The position numbers and the translations under genes are program-made. This document shows positions 12,201-25,071 of a stretch of 64,000 bases of DNA, piece after piece. The DNA comes from Diplosphaera chodatii (taxonomy: Eukaryota; Chlorophyta; Trebouxiophyceae; Prasiolales; Stichococcaceae), in the NCBI GenBank assembly GCA_032358165.1, contig JAALGY010000015.1:3100001-3164000 (forward strand), read 5' to 3'. The number at the start of each line of letters is the position of its first letter. Positions within the stretch are counted from its first letter, which is position 1. Below the pieces are notes generated by a model. That model was not told where the DNA came from, ran no database searches, and saw only the letters and a list, made by a program, of their open reading frames with translations.

Positions 12201-15200
12201 CTGGCAGTGCGGGTGCACCTACTGCAGGAAATTTGAGTACCCCGGTCAGTGCGCTGTGATGACCTTGCCAATGGCCGCACAGCGGTAGGGTCTGCTGGAC
12301 GCAAACCTTTGGGAGCAGGTTCATCTGCTGCAGTGGAGGCAGGCTGGGCTACAGACCCCAACGGCTGTCCGCCGGCGTCGACCGCAAACCCGCGGCGCCC
12401 AGTGCCGCGAACCCCAGCCGTGGCGTAGCCCCCGCCTGCAGACCACGTGTGGCAAGCATCTAAACCTGGTCCCGTCAGGCCCAGCTGAGCCTAGGCGAAA
12501 GCAATCAATCGTAGCACCACAGCGCTGGCTGCAATGCACAACATAGCATGTGTCCGCACTGGATGGCATTGCGGCGGCAGTTGTCGCTGGCGCCGGCAGC
12601 CGGGATGGCTGCTGCTGCTGCTGCTGTGGCGGTGGGTCCGCTTCCTGCCGTCGGCGTCCCCGCTGGCGGCCGGATGCACCTGCCACTTGCGACGCCGAGG
12701 CTGCCGCTGCAGGCATAGGCTTGGCTGCAGGTGTGGGGGCCGCGTCCGCCGCGGCTGCAGCAGGCGGCGGCGTGCTGCCCGGCGGCTGATAGGCTGTGAA
12801 CCCCGGTCGCACCTGCGTCCATGCAGTTGAGCATGGGCAAATTGTTTGGGGATGTGGATACCAAGCACGAGTGGTCTTCATGGATCCTACAGATGATAGT
12901 CTTTCCCTCGAAAGCATCTGTACCAGTTACAAAAAGCGGGGACACCTGTGTTCCGGTGTCTGGCTACTTGGCAGAAATGATGCAGCAGCCAAACAGCCTG
13001 GCCCACCTTCTCGCCCTGCTGCTGCTGCTGCCGTGGCGCCTCCCGCCCCCGCCGCTGCTTCGGCCCCTGCTCCTGCTGCTGCGGCTGCTGGCTCGGCAGC
13101 TGCTGCGGCTGCTGCGTGGCCTGCTGCGGGGCCGGTTGGCGGGCCTGCTGCTGGGGTGCTTGCGGTGCCTGTGCACTGCCGCCGGCACCAATGCCCATGT
13201 ACGCCTGGTACTGTGCCAGAAAGGCAGCCGCCTGCTGCTGGTGCGCATCCACTGAAATGCCTGTGGAGCAAGAGTCTTTTTGTTGTTGATTTTTGGGCAA
13301 AATGGCCAACGTGGCAGGTTCTACCTGTACATATGTCAAGCTCAGAAAGATCAGACCGAGTCGTCACAAAGCGCAAACCGTGTACCGAATGCGACAACGA
13401 CATGCAGCCCCTCGTTGTGTTCTAAGCTCTTACCATCTGGACCGATAGCTGGCGACTGTGGCATCGGCGGCTGCAGGTGGCTGCTGGCCTGTGGACTGGG
13501 CAGAGACGCCTCGCTGACTGTCGCATAGCCCTGCGGCGGCGGCTGCTGCTGCGGCACATGCCCCGCTTGCTGCAGTGGCTGCTGTGTCTGATGCAGTGGC
13601 TGCAGCTGCTGCTGCGGCGGCGACGGCAGCGGCGCTGCAGCGACCCCCGGATGCACTGGCATGCCCATCACTGGGGTTTGTGGCGCCATGTAGCCCTGCT
13701 GCGGCTGCTGCTGCTGCAGGTGCAGAAGTTGCTGCTGCTGAGCGTACTGTGCTTCTGCCTGCTGCGCCCGCTGCTGCAGCAGCTGCTGCTGCTGCTGCGC
13801 CTGCACCTGTAGTCCGAATTGCACAACACCGTCACCAAGATGCCATCTGCCGACAGCGACCAATCGATTTGGTGCAGGTAAGTGACGACGCTTCAATAGC
13901 CTGAAGACACCCAATGACATCCTGAGGCTGCCCAGTCATGGAGGCTCAGGCCCCCTGCTCGGTGCAGTCCCATGAGCAAACATTGCAGACCTGGTGCTGG
14001 TACAGCTGGTGGGCCTGCTGCGCCTGCAGCTGCTGTATGTACGCCTGCACGTCTGGCGGCAGCACGCGGCCCTGGTCCGCCGGCACTGCAGGAAGCTGCG
14101 CCCCTGCCACAGGGTGGCCCGCAACCGCCGCTGCCAGCTGCTGCCGCAGCCGCTGCTGCTCGCCAGCGTGCCCCGCCTGCTGCGTCGCCTGCTGCTGCGC
14201 TTGCTGCAGGACACGGTGGGATGGGTTTACGGGTCAACGCTGATGGGTTGCGTCCTGCGTCCTCTTATGCGAGACATATATATTGAGATGACAGGGACTC
14301 ATGAGAGACAGCACAAATCTGCGGTGTGGCAGGCACCGAACAGCAACAGATGCATGTGTTTAAGCACCTGCTGTGCATGCTGCTGGGCTGCCTGCTGAGC
14401 GGCGTGCAGCTGCGCGTGCAGCGGCTGCTGCTGCGGGGCCTGGGGCTGCGGAGGCTGCTGGGGCAGCGCCGTCTGCTGCTGCGGCCGCTGCTGGCGGGCG
14501 TGCTGTGATGCATCAGCTGGGGTGCGCTGCTGCTCGTGCTGCTGCTGCAGGCGGCCCTGTGTTGATGCCACGCCCTGCCCTGGCGGCGCGTCTGCAGGCG
14601 CTGAGGACTCCGCGGCCGCTGGAGGCACGTGCGAGGACGCCAGCTTGCCCGGCGGCAGCCCGGCGGGGGACTGCGGGTAGGGTTTGGCGGCGGTGGGGGA
14701 CGGCGGCGTGCGGCCGAATGCACCCGGCGGCGCCTGGGGGCTGAGCGGCGTGCCGCCGCCCGCCGCCCGGTGCGACAAAATGCGGATCTGCGCGCCGAAC
14801 TCACCCATATGTACAACTTGCATCGTGATCACTGCGCAGCTGTCGAGTTGCCGGCCGACATCGTCTGTCCATGGTGCACAGGGAAGCATCTGCAGCACCT
14901 TGGCCTACTGCAACCCCTGCTTCCAGTGCCAGTGTTAGGTCCAGCATGCCAGCAACCATCACGCCGCCACAGGAGAACCGGGTGATGTACGACCAGTAGG
15001 CTAACTCTCTTGTGAGGTGAGCAGCATGCACCAGTCACGCCCTGCTTCCGGGACCCACCGGCTCGCTGGGTGACACGGACAGCTCGCCGCCAACTGCGGG
15101 GCGGCGCCACCAGTTGCGCTCGTCTGACAGCGGCGCCTCCTGCAAACACAGGGTCGCCAGAATCAGTTCCCAATGAGGACCCTGTCACTGGCCAGTTGCA

Positions 15201-17047
15201 CCTGCCGTGTGCAGTGACAAGCATGTACAACAGATAGTGCCGATGATGCCGGACCCCAGCATTGGCGGAGCAGAGCGCAGCAATGCTGGCATATCACTTT
15301 GGCGCCTACTCCTACGCACCTGGTGCTGCTCTGGCGGCGTGCGGCGCCAGCTGTCGGGCGAGCGGCTGCGGGCGTGGCGCCCCGGCGGTGGGCCACCCTG
15401 CAGCGGCGCCTGCTGCTGCTGCGGCGGCGGCCCCCGCCTGCAAACGCATGCTTCTGGATTTCACATGTGCGCTGTTCTGCCCTGCTTTGGCTGCAAATGT
15501 GCATTCCCAGGCACAGAGATGTCACTGAGGTGAAAGGCTCTGATTTGGATGCGCGCTGTTCGAACCATCACTCAAGAGCTCTCCCCAATGTACCCTTTGG
15601 GCTCCCTCAAGCCCCTGCCCAACCGCAGCCGTACTGCCACTGCTGCGGACCTTGAGCTTTGAACCCTCAGCTCGGCTAAAATGAAATAAATACTAATCAA
15701 GTAGTTAACATTCACCCTTCGGGCACCCGGACGCCCTTGCCCCACTTGCGCTGGTAGTCGTCCCCCGCCTCGTAGGCCGCCTGCCACCGCTGCTCGTAGT
15801 CGTCCCGCTCGCGCTGGTTGCGCTCCTGAACCCAGATGAACAAACTGAAATTTCAAGATCGCCTGTTATGCACTCCATGGCAGTTGTGCTGCCTGCGTGG
15901 CCCGCTCGCGCTGGTTGCGTTCCTGAGGGCGGGCATGCAGGCTGTTCGTCTGGGACCAGGACCATCTTGTCGACAGTGATAGGTGGACACAGCTCTGGCT
16001 ATGTGGCTATGTGCTGCCGCAGCGCCATTGCACTCCATGCTTCCACTGATGCTGGGTTTGCAACAAGTGACAGTGACACGCTGGTGGTGACAGCGTCGAG
16101 AGTGCGTCGCTGCTTCCATCCATCCATCATCCCAGACTACATTTACAGTGTGGGGCATATTTCATATTATATGTGGGGCATATTTCATATGCCCCACATT
16201 GTAAATGTAGTATGGGATGATGTAGCAAATTGACGCACGATGTGGCGCAGGAAGCCGTGGCCCATGTCCAGGCGCTGCCGCGAGTTGCCACGCGCAACAT
16301 CCATGCCCTCGTGCCAGTCGTCGCCTCGGTGCACGTACGACCCATCATCGTGCTGCTGCTCGCCGTGTTCCTCCCACTGGCCCCCGCCAAAGCCTGCGGC
16401 TCAGGGCATCACTCTGTCTGCACAAGCCGCGGAGACCACTTGCCAGTGGTACTGCGGCGGTGAGTCGCAGCCCCTCCCTGCTGGTGTGAAGCCTGTACTA
16501 GCAGCCTGCAACTCCTAAAGATGCCCCTGCTGTTTTGGGTGACTGCAAATAGGTCCATGTTGACTCAATGTTGCAGCCGTTTATAGCAGCGTCCTGCCGC
16601 TAGACCCTGACCTCAGCCATCACAGTGGCTGCAGTACGGTCTGTAATGCTGGTGCGCTGCTGGATGCTCTGTCGACATGCACCAACATACATAACCTCAC
16701 ACTGCCTTTTAGATTTACTCCAGAGGCCCTGCTGCTTTTAGCCGCTGTGCTCCCCATGTCATCTGGCTACCTTGAAGGAACACAACTCTGGTGCTGCTGC
16801 GTGAGGGAGCGAAGCGTGCTGGCATGCATCTGCATATGCCTGCATCCAGGCGCAGTCGCCTTGTGCTGCCATCACAGCAGGACAATATGGAGAGGGCACC
16901 AGGGAGGGTACCTCGAGGGGCGTCACCGTGGCTGGCGCGCCACTCGGGCGGCTGCCGGAAGGTCTCCGGCGGCGCCACGCCCCGCGCCGCGTCCTCCTCC
17001 TCCACTTCGTCCGCCCACAGGTGGCTGCCGGCATGCGGCGGCGCCAT
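9291..17047 (-). CDS. Large Gln/Ala/Pro-rich protein of unknown function
   Basis: Sixteen exons join without a phase error: 17047-16912, 16393-16239, 15825-15716, 15437-15320, 15139-15059, 14787-14368, 14203-13991, 13806-13434, 13260-13007, 12812-12560, 12435-12307, 12131-11940, 11856-11633, 11404-11321, 11124-9847, 9578-9291; 1,435 residues. The N-terminus is acidic (SHLWADEVEEEDAARG) and followed by a charged helix-like stretch (NQRERDDYEQRWQAAYEAG). The centre has long Gln-rich runs interrupted by Tyr/Phe motifs (AAFLAQYQAYMG, VQAYIQQLQAQQ, LWGDYFQQA). The 426-codon exon is Ala/Ser/Pro-rich with basic patches. No enzyme domain was recognised. The composition resembles disordered scaffold or RNA-granule proteins, but that is inference only. 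An apparent stop at ~15714 is read through as an intron donor (GAAGG/GTGAAT), because phase continues exactly into the next exon; two separate genes remain possible. Confidence 0.6.
15890..15930 (-). repeat. Partial copy of an exon start inside intron 2 of the Gln-rich gene
   Basis: On the minus strand this stretch repeats the acceptor (CTCAG) and the first ~25 bases of the exon at 15825 (reading ERNQRER), then diverges. It lies in the intron just upstream of that exon. It looks like a short local duplication of an exon edge. Confidence 0.6.
16125..16222. mobile_element. 98-bp foldback (MITE-like) element in an intron
   Basis: The 36 bases at 16125-16160 and the 36 bases at 16187-16222 are inverted repeats with about two mismatches. 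The AT-rich spacer between them repeats part of the arm (TGTGGGGCATATTTCATAT occurs twice). It sits in intron 2 of the Gln-rich gene and is clearly more AT-rich than its surroundings. No coding capacity; a non-autonomous foldback element or a strong RNA hairpin are both possible. Confidence 0.65.
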
Positions 17048-17910
17048 TCTTGAACTGCAGCGGGCGCTCGCCTTGGCTGATCCGGCAGGCCCCGGAGCTG
17101 GCGGTGCCTGTGATGGAAGGCTGTCTTCCTGCGGTATGAAAGGGGAGCTGGTTCGCCAGCTGCATGTCTGATGTGTGTCGCAGCTCTAGCCCACGACCGG
17201 ACATGTTGGATTCATGTCCGTCAGGTCATCTGGTCCTGTGCATGTATCCTGTGCATGTCCCTGCTTGCACCCAGAGACAGCACTAACGAAGCCTGTTTGA
17301 GTGATACGGACACTACCATCTACGACAGCAGTGTGCGCTGCGGTTCTGCATCCACAACAGCACCGTACTGCGTCCTGCTCACAGGCAGGTTATGAGTCCA
17401 TGCATCAAAGGCGCCCTCATTCTGCTGGTGCGTTGGCAGTGACACGCAAGACGTTTGCGATCAATCACGGTCAGCAACAACAACAATAGCAGTGTCAATG
17501 TAAAGTACAGAGAGCAGGGTTGCATCAAAACCAGTGTGCACCTTACGAGGGTGCACTTCACGCCGTTGCTTCCACCAACACGGCAGCAACGGTACTCCGT
17601 TGCAGATGGATTTGCTGGCCAAAGTCAGCCCTGGGCTTTGATGCAGCAGATAGTGTCTTCCAACGCTCAACCTGTGTCGGAAGTGCTGCTTTTCACTCGA
17701 AGTATTTCACAGATTATTGTAGGGCTTACCACGCCAGCATGCATCTCGGTTCGCAGCAGCGCATCTTGCCGCACATGTCAGCACAACGAGTTTCCTTCGT
17801 TGTCGGAAGTCCTGACCGTCAGCAGCATGGGTGCTGTGTGCTGGTCGCGACACGCACAGCAACTCAATGTAGAGCAATGACATACATCGAAGCGACACAT
17901 CAAGCGCAAT
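17048..17910. promoter_or_regulatory. Divergent intergenic region between Gln-rich gene and Kir gene
   Basis: 863 bp between two start codons that point away from each other, so it must contain both promoters if the starts are right. Reading frames here carry no recognised domain. No clear TATA box or other defined element was identified. Confidence 0.4.
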
Positions 17911-20900
17911 ATGGACAACGTGCGAGGGTGGCTGAGGCGCCTCACTGGCCACGATGCAACGCCGGAGGAGGATCAGGATCAAGTCAGCACGCTGCCCTTC
18001 ATTCAGAGGCAGAACAACGAGCTCAGGCGCAGCACATCACAGGGTGGCAGCAACTCAGAAGATGAGTCCAATGGCGGGTGGGTGCAGTCGCAAAGCAAAG
18101 CCTGCATCGACCAAAAACATCTATCTTCGGTCGCTGCCACCATGCTGGCTGATCGCGAGGCTTTGATGACTCGACCGTTTGCTGGCTTGCACCATGCATG
18201 CACAGTTGGTAGCGTCATGTCATAAAGAGTAACAGGTAAGCGAGTGGTCCTCAACAGGGGTGGCTTCACCTTCGGTGCCTTCCTCCAGCGGCTACCGCGG
18301 CCGTCGGTGCGGCTGCTAAAGCTGACAGACCCCGACAAGGTTTGTTGAGCGTCGCTGCATGCATGGAAGCGCCATGCATGCATGCACCTGCCATGATGGC
18401 AAGCACCAGTGCTACTGCGTTCCATCTGCCACCGCAACCAGTTGGGGCCAGCATGTCACATGGGGCGCATGTGCAGAACAGCCACACATGCCACACACAT
18501 GGACCATGTGCCTTACCAAAGCATCTGAGTCTTGAAGCCGAAATTCATCGACTTGCAGGGTGAGGAGGATGCCCTGCGGCATCGGGGCTCCCTGTGGACG
18601 CCCGACAGGGGTCCAGGGTTTTATCAGACGCAGCGTGCGCGCTCCGCCGCGCCCCACCTGGTCACCACCGGCAGGTAGGACCCAGCCGCAGGAGTGAGAC
18701 CTTCAGCGTAACAGGCAGCTCGCGAACGTCTGGCATCGGGCCGCAGTTGTCAGTGATCATCGGCATTCAGTTGTATAAGGTAGAGAGAAATTTTACAATG
18801 TTGCTCATGCTTGCTAGGCCACACCAGGGAATGCTGACCCTCGCTCACCCGTGCTCCACGCCACGGTGCTGCAACTCAGCCAAATCAAATGCTCTGTATC
18901 TGCGGTGCTTCACGACTACGTTGTCACGGTTGATTTGTGCATGCAGGCATGCGGGGCGGTCGCGGGTGGTGTACGAGGGCATCGAGCGGCGCCAGCTGAC
19001 GTACCACATCTGGAAGCGCGACTTCTTCACGTCATGCATCAACCTGAGCCTGCCGTATGCCATCGGCCTGGCGATGCTGCTGTACACTGCGTCCTTCTTC
19101 TTCTGGGCGACCATCTGGTGGTGGATCTGGAAGTGCGTCGCTTTGACTGTGATCTGAACCAGGGGCCCTGCATAGTCTCGCACCACCAAACCATTGTGCA
19201 CAGCCGTCTGTTGATCTACAACTCCCTGTGCGCTGCTGCCGCCACTCTAAGAATGGGGCTGTAGGCGACTAGCACGTTCCTGAGTCAGCATGCGTCACAC
19301 TGCAATACCTTTTGCATCGCCAGAGCTCCTGGCCTTAAGCCTCGGTCAATGTCGCCTGCTTGCAGGACGCACCCCAACTGCGTCAGCGATTTTGAGGGCT
19401 ATGTCTCTGCGTTTGTGTTTGCTGTCGCCACGCAGCAGACCATCGGTGAGCTACTTCACGCCGGCTGCTGCTTGGCTGCATGGAAAGTGGAAAGTCAACC
19501 GTGTCTACCAGAGGTTTGCAAATGTGTGTATGTGGTGGAGACTGCATTTGACTGCTGACCGTATGGCTTGATGCAGGGTACGGCGATGTCAGCCCTAACA
19601 ACTGCTGGCTGGCCAATACAGTGATCACCATCCAGTCGGTGTACGCGCTGCTGCTGAATGCGGTGGTGCTCGGCATCGTGTTTGCCCGCGTCAGCCGCCC
19701 CGGCCAGCGGGTGCGCGCATGCACATGCGCCTGCAAAAATAGAGATGGCCATGTCCCTGAGTGGATGGCGCCGACGCAGGCTCTGTCCCGTGACCAGCGC
19801 CTTGAAGTGGTCATTGCTGCCGAAAGCATGAGAGGTGACTCCTTTGGCGCAGGGCCGCACGATTTTCCTGTCAGACTCGGCAGTGGTGGCACGCCGCGAC
19901 GGCGACCTGAAGTTCATGTTCCGCATCGCCGACATCCGGCCGCGCTACCAGGTGCGGGCTCACACGTGCAGGGTGGCCCAGTGCCGTATCACTGCAGCGA
20001 ATTGTGTAGACTCACATGCACCTCATAGCTCCAGCTGACCAGCATGTTTGGTGCGCAGCCACTGGAGACCGAGTTCTGCAGTTGTTGTTTGTCGATCTGG
20101 TCACCTGGGGCATTAGCATGTGCATGTGTGCATGGTTTACAATGCCGACTTGCGGCAGGCCTGGCCCTGCTGCTTTGCGTACATATCAACGGCCTGAAGC
20201 CTCTCAGACTCATGCTACCAGATGTCCTCCCGACGCAGTAGCATGTGGAGCACCGGTCCCGACTGCAATGCGATCACAGCTGACATCTGCGCCAGCTGTC
20301 ATACTCACGCTGCAGATGCTTTTGCTTCGTGTTCATTGTCGTCGCCAGGCCATAAGCTTTCAGACGCGTCCAGATATCCCGTGTCGCTGAACCAGGTGGT
20401 GAACCCGCGCATGCATGCGCATCTGTACACCTGGGGCGCGGGGCACACGACCGCCGAGGGCGAGCGCATCCCCGTCAAGGTGCCTTTGCGGCTCCCCTGC
20501 ATAGGTCGTGCCTGTTCGATCAGCCCTATCAGACTAGCATCTGGTGCTTATTTTTGCTGTCTCAGCAGGCTCTGGCCGCCATGCCAACCACATCGGTTGC
20601 TCAGGCAGCTATGCCACACAGGTGGCATGATGTCTACGCCTTCCTCCTGCTCGCACTGCAAAGCTGCTCATCCGTTTGCGCAGGTGGAGGAGCTGGACAT
20701 CTACTACGGGGAGGGCATGATGCTGCTGCCCATCACCGTGGAGCACACCATCGACGAGCGCTCCCCGCTGTGGGGCCACTCCCACGACTCGCTGCTGGTC
20801 CGTGTTCAGCTCTCCCAGCTGCTTGAAATTGACTCTTACAGATGTTGCTTTGCCCTGATGGCCATCCTGTCTATACCCTCCGTCTCCCAGCTTGCCTCAA

Positions 20901-23900
20901 TGACCTGCCCTGGCTGGCAATGCTTTGCCTTGAAACCCGATCAATGAGCATAAGCTGGTATGCAGGCGCTTGGCGCGGAGATCGTGGTTGTGTTCGAGGG
21001 CACCTCCGAGTTCGGCCACATGTTCAGCACACGGCAGAGCTACCTGCCGCGTGAGATCCACTGGGGCTACCAGTTTGTGCAGATCGTGCACCCAGCCGAC
21101 CCCGGCTCGACGCAGCACATCGTGGACATCTCCAGGTATGGTATCTTGTGTAAAGCTCCCATATTGTAGGCCCATACATGGCTGGATATGTAGCTTGGTG
21201 GACCCACGCTGCAAGCTGCTGTTCAACGAGCAGGCAGGCCTGGTGCAGAGATCCACTACAATGGCATTGCGCCTGGTGGATGTCTTCACGAACTCCTCCA
21301 CGCATGTTGAACAGCACCTTACAATGGCTGAACTCGCTTTTTAGATTTCAAGCCTCCATGCAGTCGAGCAGACTTGTGTGAGTATGCATCATGATATGGC
21401 ACGTTCTGAGCTGCGTGTTCTCAAAGAACAGACAACCACGCACTGCTGACCCTCGCAGGTTCCACGAGATTGAGCCGCAATCCACGGTGATGGAGCTACT
21501 GCGCCCCTCGCAGCTCAGCCGCAAGGTGCTGTCCCCGCCGCGTGGCTGCGTGCCCGCCTCTGAGCTGGCCGCCAACACCCTGGCCCTGTCAGGTGCGCCG
21601 TGCCATGTGCTCACAATCCCGCTGCACCGCCAAATAACGAGTTCCTGTACCGACTTACAGAGGATGCATGCTACAGCCAGAGGTGCTCTAATGGAGGTGC
21701 TCTATTGGATTTGGGCATCTGCACACACCACTTGTGCCAGTAATTCTCAGACAGCAGTGTGGTTCTTCGTCCGACCAGACGCAGCGCTCAGCGCTAAGGG
21801 TGCCAAGGATATGTGACCAAGGCAGAGGCTGACCTCTTGCAAAGAAAGGTCCACATCGACGTTTCGTCGCTTGTTGTACGTGCAGACCAGCTGTGCGTGT
21901 ACCGGGCGGGCGGGGCGCTGCGGCTGGCGGCGCGTGTGGGGGACACGCGCCCGGGGCAGATGCTGGACGTGCGGGTGCGCATGTACCTGTACCGCTGGTC
22001 GCGCCCCGGCGCCAGCCGTGCCGACCTGCTGGACGCGTCTGAGCCCTTCCAGATGCAGGTGGGTCATCCCACATCCTGCAGCACTGTACAGATGGTTGAC
22101 TTGAAGCTTGGCTGCTTCTCAGCAGCCGAGCGGGCTGACTTCCACAGCAGCTTTGGTACATGCGCTGGCAATGGCAGACCAGGTTGGTTGACCCACCGCC
22201 AGGCGCTGCAGAAGCAAAAGCACTGACAGCGAGCTCTGCATGTTCAAAGCTGCTTGCTTGTGTGGCCTTCCCACTTCAGCGCCTGGCGGATGCTCAAGAC
22301 CCGCAACTGCTTGATCGGGTTGAGGATGCCAAAGCGGCCACCCCTGATTTGACCAACGAGACGGTCTGTGCAACATATCATGACCCAAATGGCCGTTTCA
22401 GACTGTGGGCACCAGGCTCCCTATGAGGTGCTGGACTATATGGCTGATGTTTCAGTTCTATATCCACAGGAGCTGGGGGTGGCAGGCGGGGACCGGCTGT
22501 GCCTGCGGCTGCCGACGCTGGTGTCCCACATCATCAACGAGGACTCCCCCCTAGAGCACTGGGCCGAGACCTCCGGCATCCTGCTGGACGCCGACTCCGA
22601 GATCGTCGCGGTGGTGAGCACGGTTTATACCTTCCAAAGTATAATGCTCATCTAGAATGACTGGCCGGCCTAATGGCAGCAGCCTTTCGTTATGTAGCCA
22701 GCCATGTGCTGCCCACAGTCACAGCTGCTGCAGCTGCCAAAACTCTCCAGCTAGATAGAAGCCCCTTGTTAATGATGTAGCTCGCTGTCACATCATATAG
22801 CATGATGTCCGGGCTGCAGCCGGAGGTGCAGTCGTGGCAGTTGCTTGCATTTGGGTGCAGTTCATCTGAATACAAGGACGCCTCATGCTGCTCCTGCTGG
22901 CTGGAAGCAGAGACTTTGCATGCATGCATGTATCAGGCGTGCATATATTCAGGATCACATCTCTATCGAGACCCTCCCTCGGGGCTGAACCAGCTAAAAC
23001 GCAGTGCAAGCTCGGCAGCCGCAGCTGTTGTCCTTGCCGAGAATACTCAGTTGCCAGCTGCTGTGCGATTATGCAGGCGGAGGCGGTGACCTATGCGGGG
23101 CAGCGCCAGGCGATGCGGCAGCGCACCTACAGCGTGCTGTCGGACATCAAGACCGCGCACCGCGTCGCGCCCATGGTGGTGCCGCCAGCGGAGACGCACG
23201 ACGGGCATCCGGGCATCACCTGGGACGCCTTCCACAAGGTGGGTACCCTGCGAGGTCTCAGGCTTTGCAGCTGTCAGAGCTCCTTCACATATGTCACCAA
23301 GTTTCAAGCCCATCGGCCTGAAGCATGCCAGTCGTGCCAGGGAACAGTGCTCAAACTGCTATCGCACGACGGCCACCTGATCACGAGTTGTCTGTCTCCC
23401 CACTGGTGCAGTGAGTTGTTTGCCATATGACCGTGTTGCACAGTGCCACACAACGGCCTGCAAGCCGTGTATTGATGTTTGCGGTAGATCACACGCCATG
23501 GACATCACGGGTGGTTCCGATGATGTAGCACCAGGCAACCATCTGCATGAACACGCACATAGCACCCTGCTACTCATTCGAGCTCGGCATCTTCCCGCAG
23601 CTGCTGCCGGTGCCAGACGAGGAGGCGCCCGCCCCTGCAGCTGGGGGACCCTCGGCTCGGCAGCGCTCGCAGCCGCTGGCGCACGGGCGCAGCAGCGGTG
23701 CCGGCGGCAGCACCTCAGCCGCTACAGGGCCGCCGCGGCGGCAAGCCCCGCGCCCGGGCACTGCTTCGGCGCTGCAGCGCACCGCCACCATGCCTCAGCC
23801 CCAGGTGCAAACCCTGATTGTACATCAGGATCTGCTGAGCTGCTGGCCGACATCGCAAGCTCAGCAGCCACTTGAGTGCTGCTGCAGCCAGCGGCACTGT

Positions 23901-25071
23901 TTGCTGCGTGTCGCAGCCCGGGAGTGCCTGTGCCCTATCAGGATACTGCATCTTGTCTATGCACCCATCGGCAGAGACAGCTACAGCAGCGCGGGCCTAC
24001 GGCCTGCAGTGACGATTGCCGGTCAAAAACGATTGTCCCGCTTTGCAGGGCCCCCCGATGCAGCGTGCAGCCAGTGCAGCCAACCTGGGGCAGAGACCTG
24101 GCAGCCAGCCCGGAGTTGCAGCATCCAGCCAGTCGTTCACAGCAGGTGGGCGCATGCTGCCGCCAGCCTGGTGACGGTGCGCATTGCATCCATGTTGCGT
24201 TTCGGCGCCCCCACCCCTCAGTGAACTGGTTGCAGGCACGCCGGGTGGTCAGCAGCAACAGCGGCCGGGCACTGCGCTCAAGTCGCTGGCGGGGGACCCC
24301 CTGGAGTGGCATCGCCAGGGGCGAGGTGCGCGTGCGGAGGGCCATGCCATACACAAGGGGTCTCGGCAAATCTGAGTCTGAGTCTGACAATGACAGCATC
24401 AGCGATTTGACTGCGACCCTCTGCTGCGGGCATGTGCAGCCCCCCAGCCCTGACCCCCATTGTGATCGGGCGACGCAGGCAGTGCATGTCTGTTGGTTGG
24501 TTTGCAATGAAGCGCCATCCATGTGCAGGCGGCGGCAGGCACGGCGGCAGGCGGCCCCACGACGGGGCGGCCGCGGAGAGCGACCCCAATGGCGACGGCA
24601 CGTCACGGGGGCACAGGCATGATCCTGTCCGCACGGCGCGGGGCGCCGCCACAGGGGGAGCGGAGCCGCCCCTCTCCAGCAGCAGCTCCCGGTCAAAAAG
24701 GTGAGACACATCTGATATGACATTGAAGATCTAAAGTCATGAGAAAGGAAGGAAGCGGCAAGGGCATTCAGTTGCTGCGAGGTGTGCCAGCGACCACTGT
24801 GTTGGGGCAGACGTCAGGCTGCAGGCGAACCTTAGGGTGCCGCACACAACTTTTTGTGCGCAGGTCGGCCCGGCAGCCGTCCAGCGCGGAGGGCACCGTC
24901 GACAGCGCCACGCTGTCGGACCCCGACACCTGGCACACCAGCCGCGCGCTGCGCAACGTGTACTTCCCTCCGCTGCCCACGCAGCCGCAGCCGCAGCCGC
25001 CAAAGCCACCGCAACAGCAGCAGCAGCAGCAGCAGCAGCCTCCCAAACCTCAGCAGGAGGCTCAGGAATAG
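17911..25071 (+). CDS. Inward-rectifier K+ channel subunit with two tandem Kir cytoplasmic domains
   Basis: Nineteen exons, all in phase: 17911-18077, 18228-18339, 18559-18674, 18947-19132, 19366-19445, 19577-19710, 19853-19951, 20396-20479, 20684-20797, 20966-21135, 21459-21592, 21886-22058, 22470-22613, 23077-23238, 23601-23804, 24049-24145, 24236-24325, 24529-24700, 24864-25071; 881 residues. Order: cytosolic N-terminus; M1 (~155-190); pore helix and filter TIGYGDVSPNNCW (~219-231) with a Cys on each side as in animal Kir; M2 to ~258 with Asn248 at the rectification site; first Kir domain (~266-440: TIFLSDSAVVARRDG, PITVEHTIDERSPLWG, AEIVVVFEG, then SRFHE); second, divergent Kir-like domain (~466-625: LRLAARVGDTRPG, PTLVSHIINEDSPLEHW, SEIVAV); then a disordered Gln/Pro/Gly-rich tail. 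It should form a K+-selective pore in the plasma or an organelle membrane. The exon 1/2 junction is the least certain. Confidence 0.9.
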
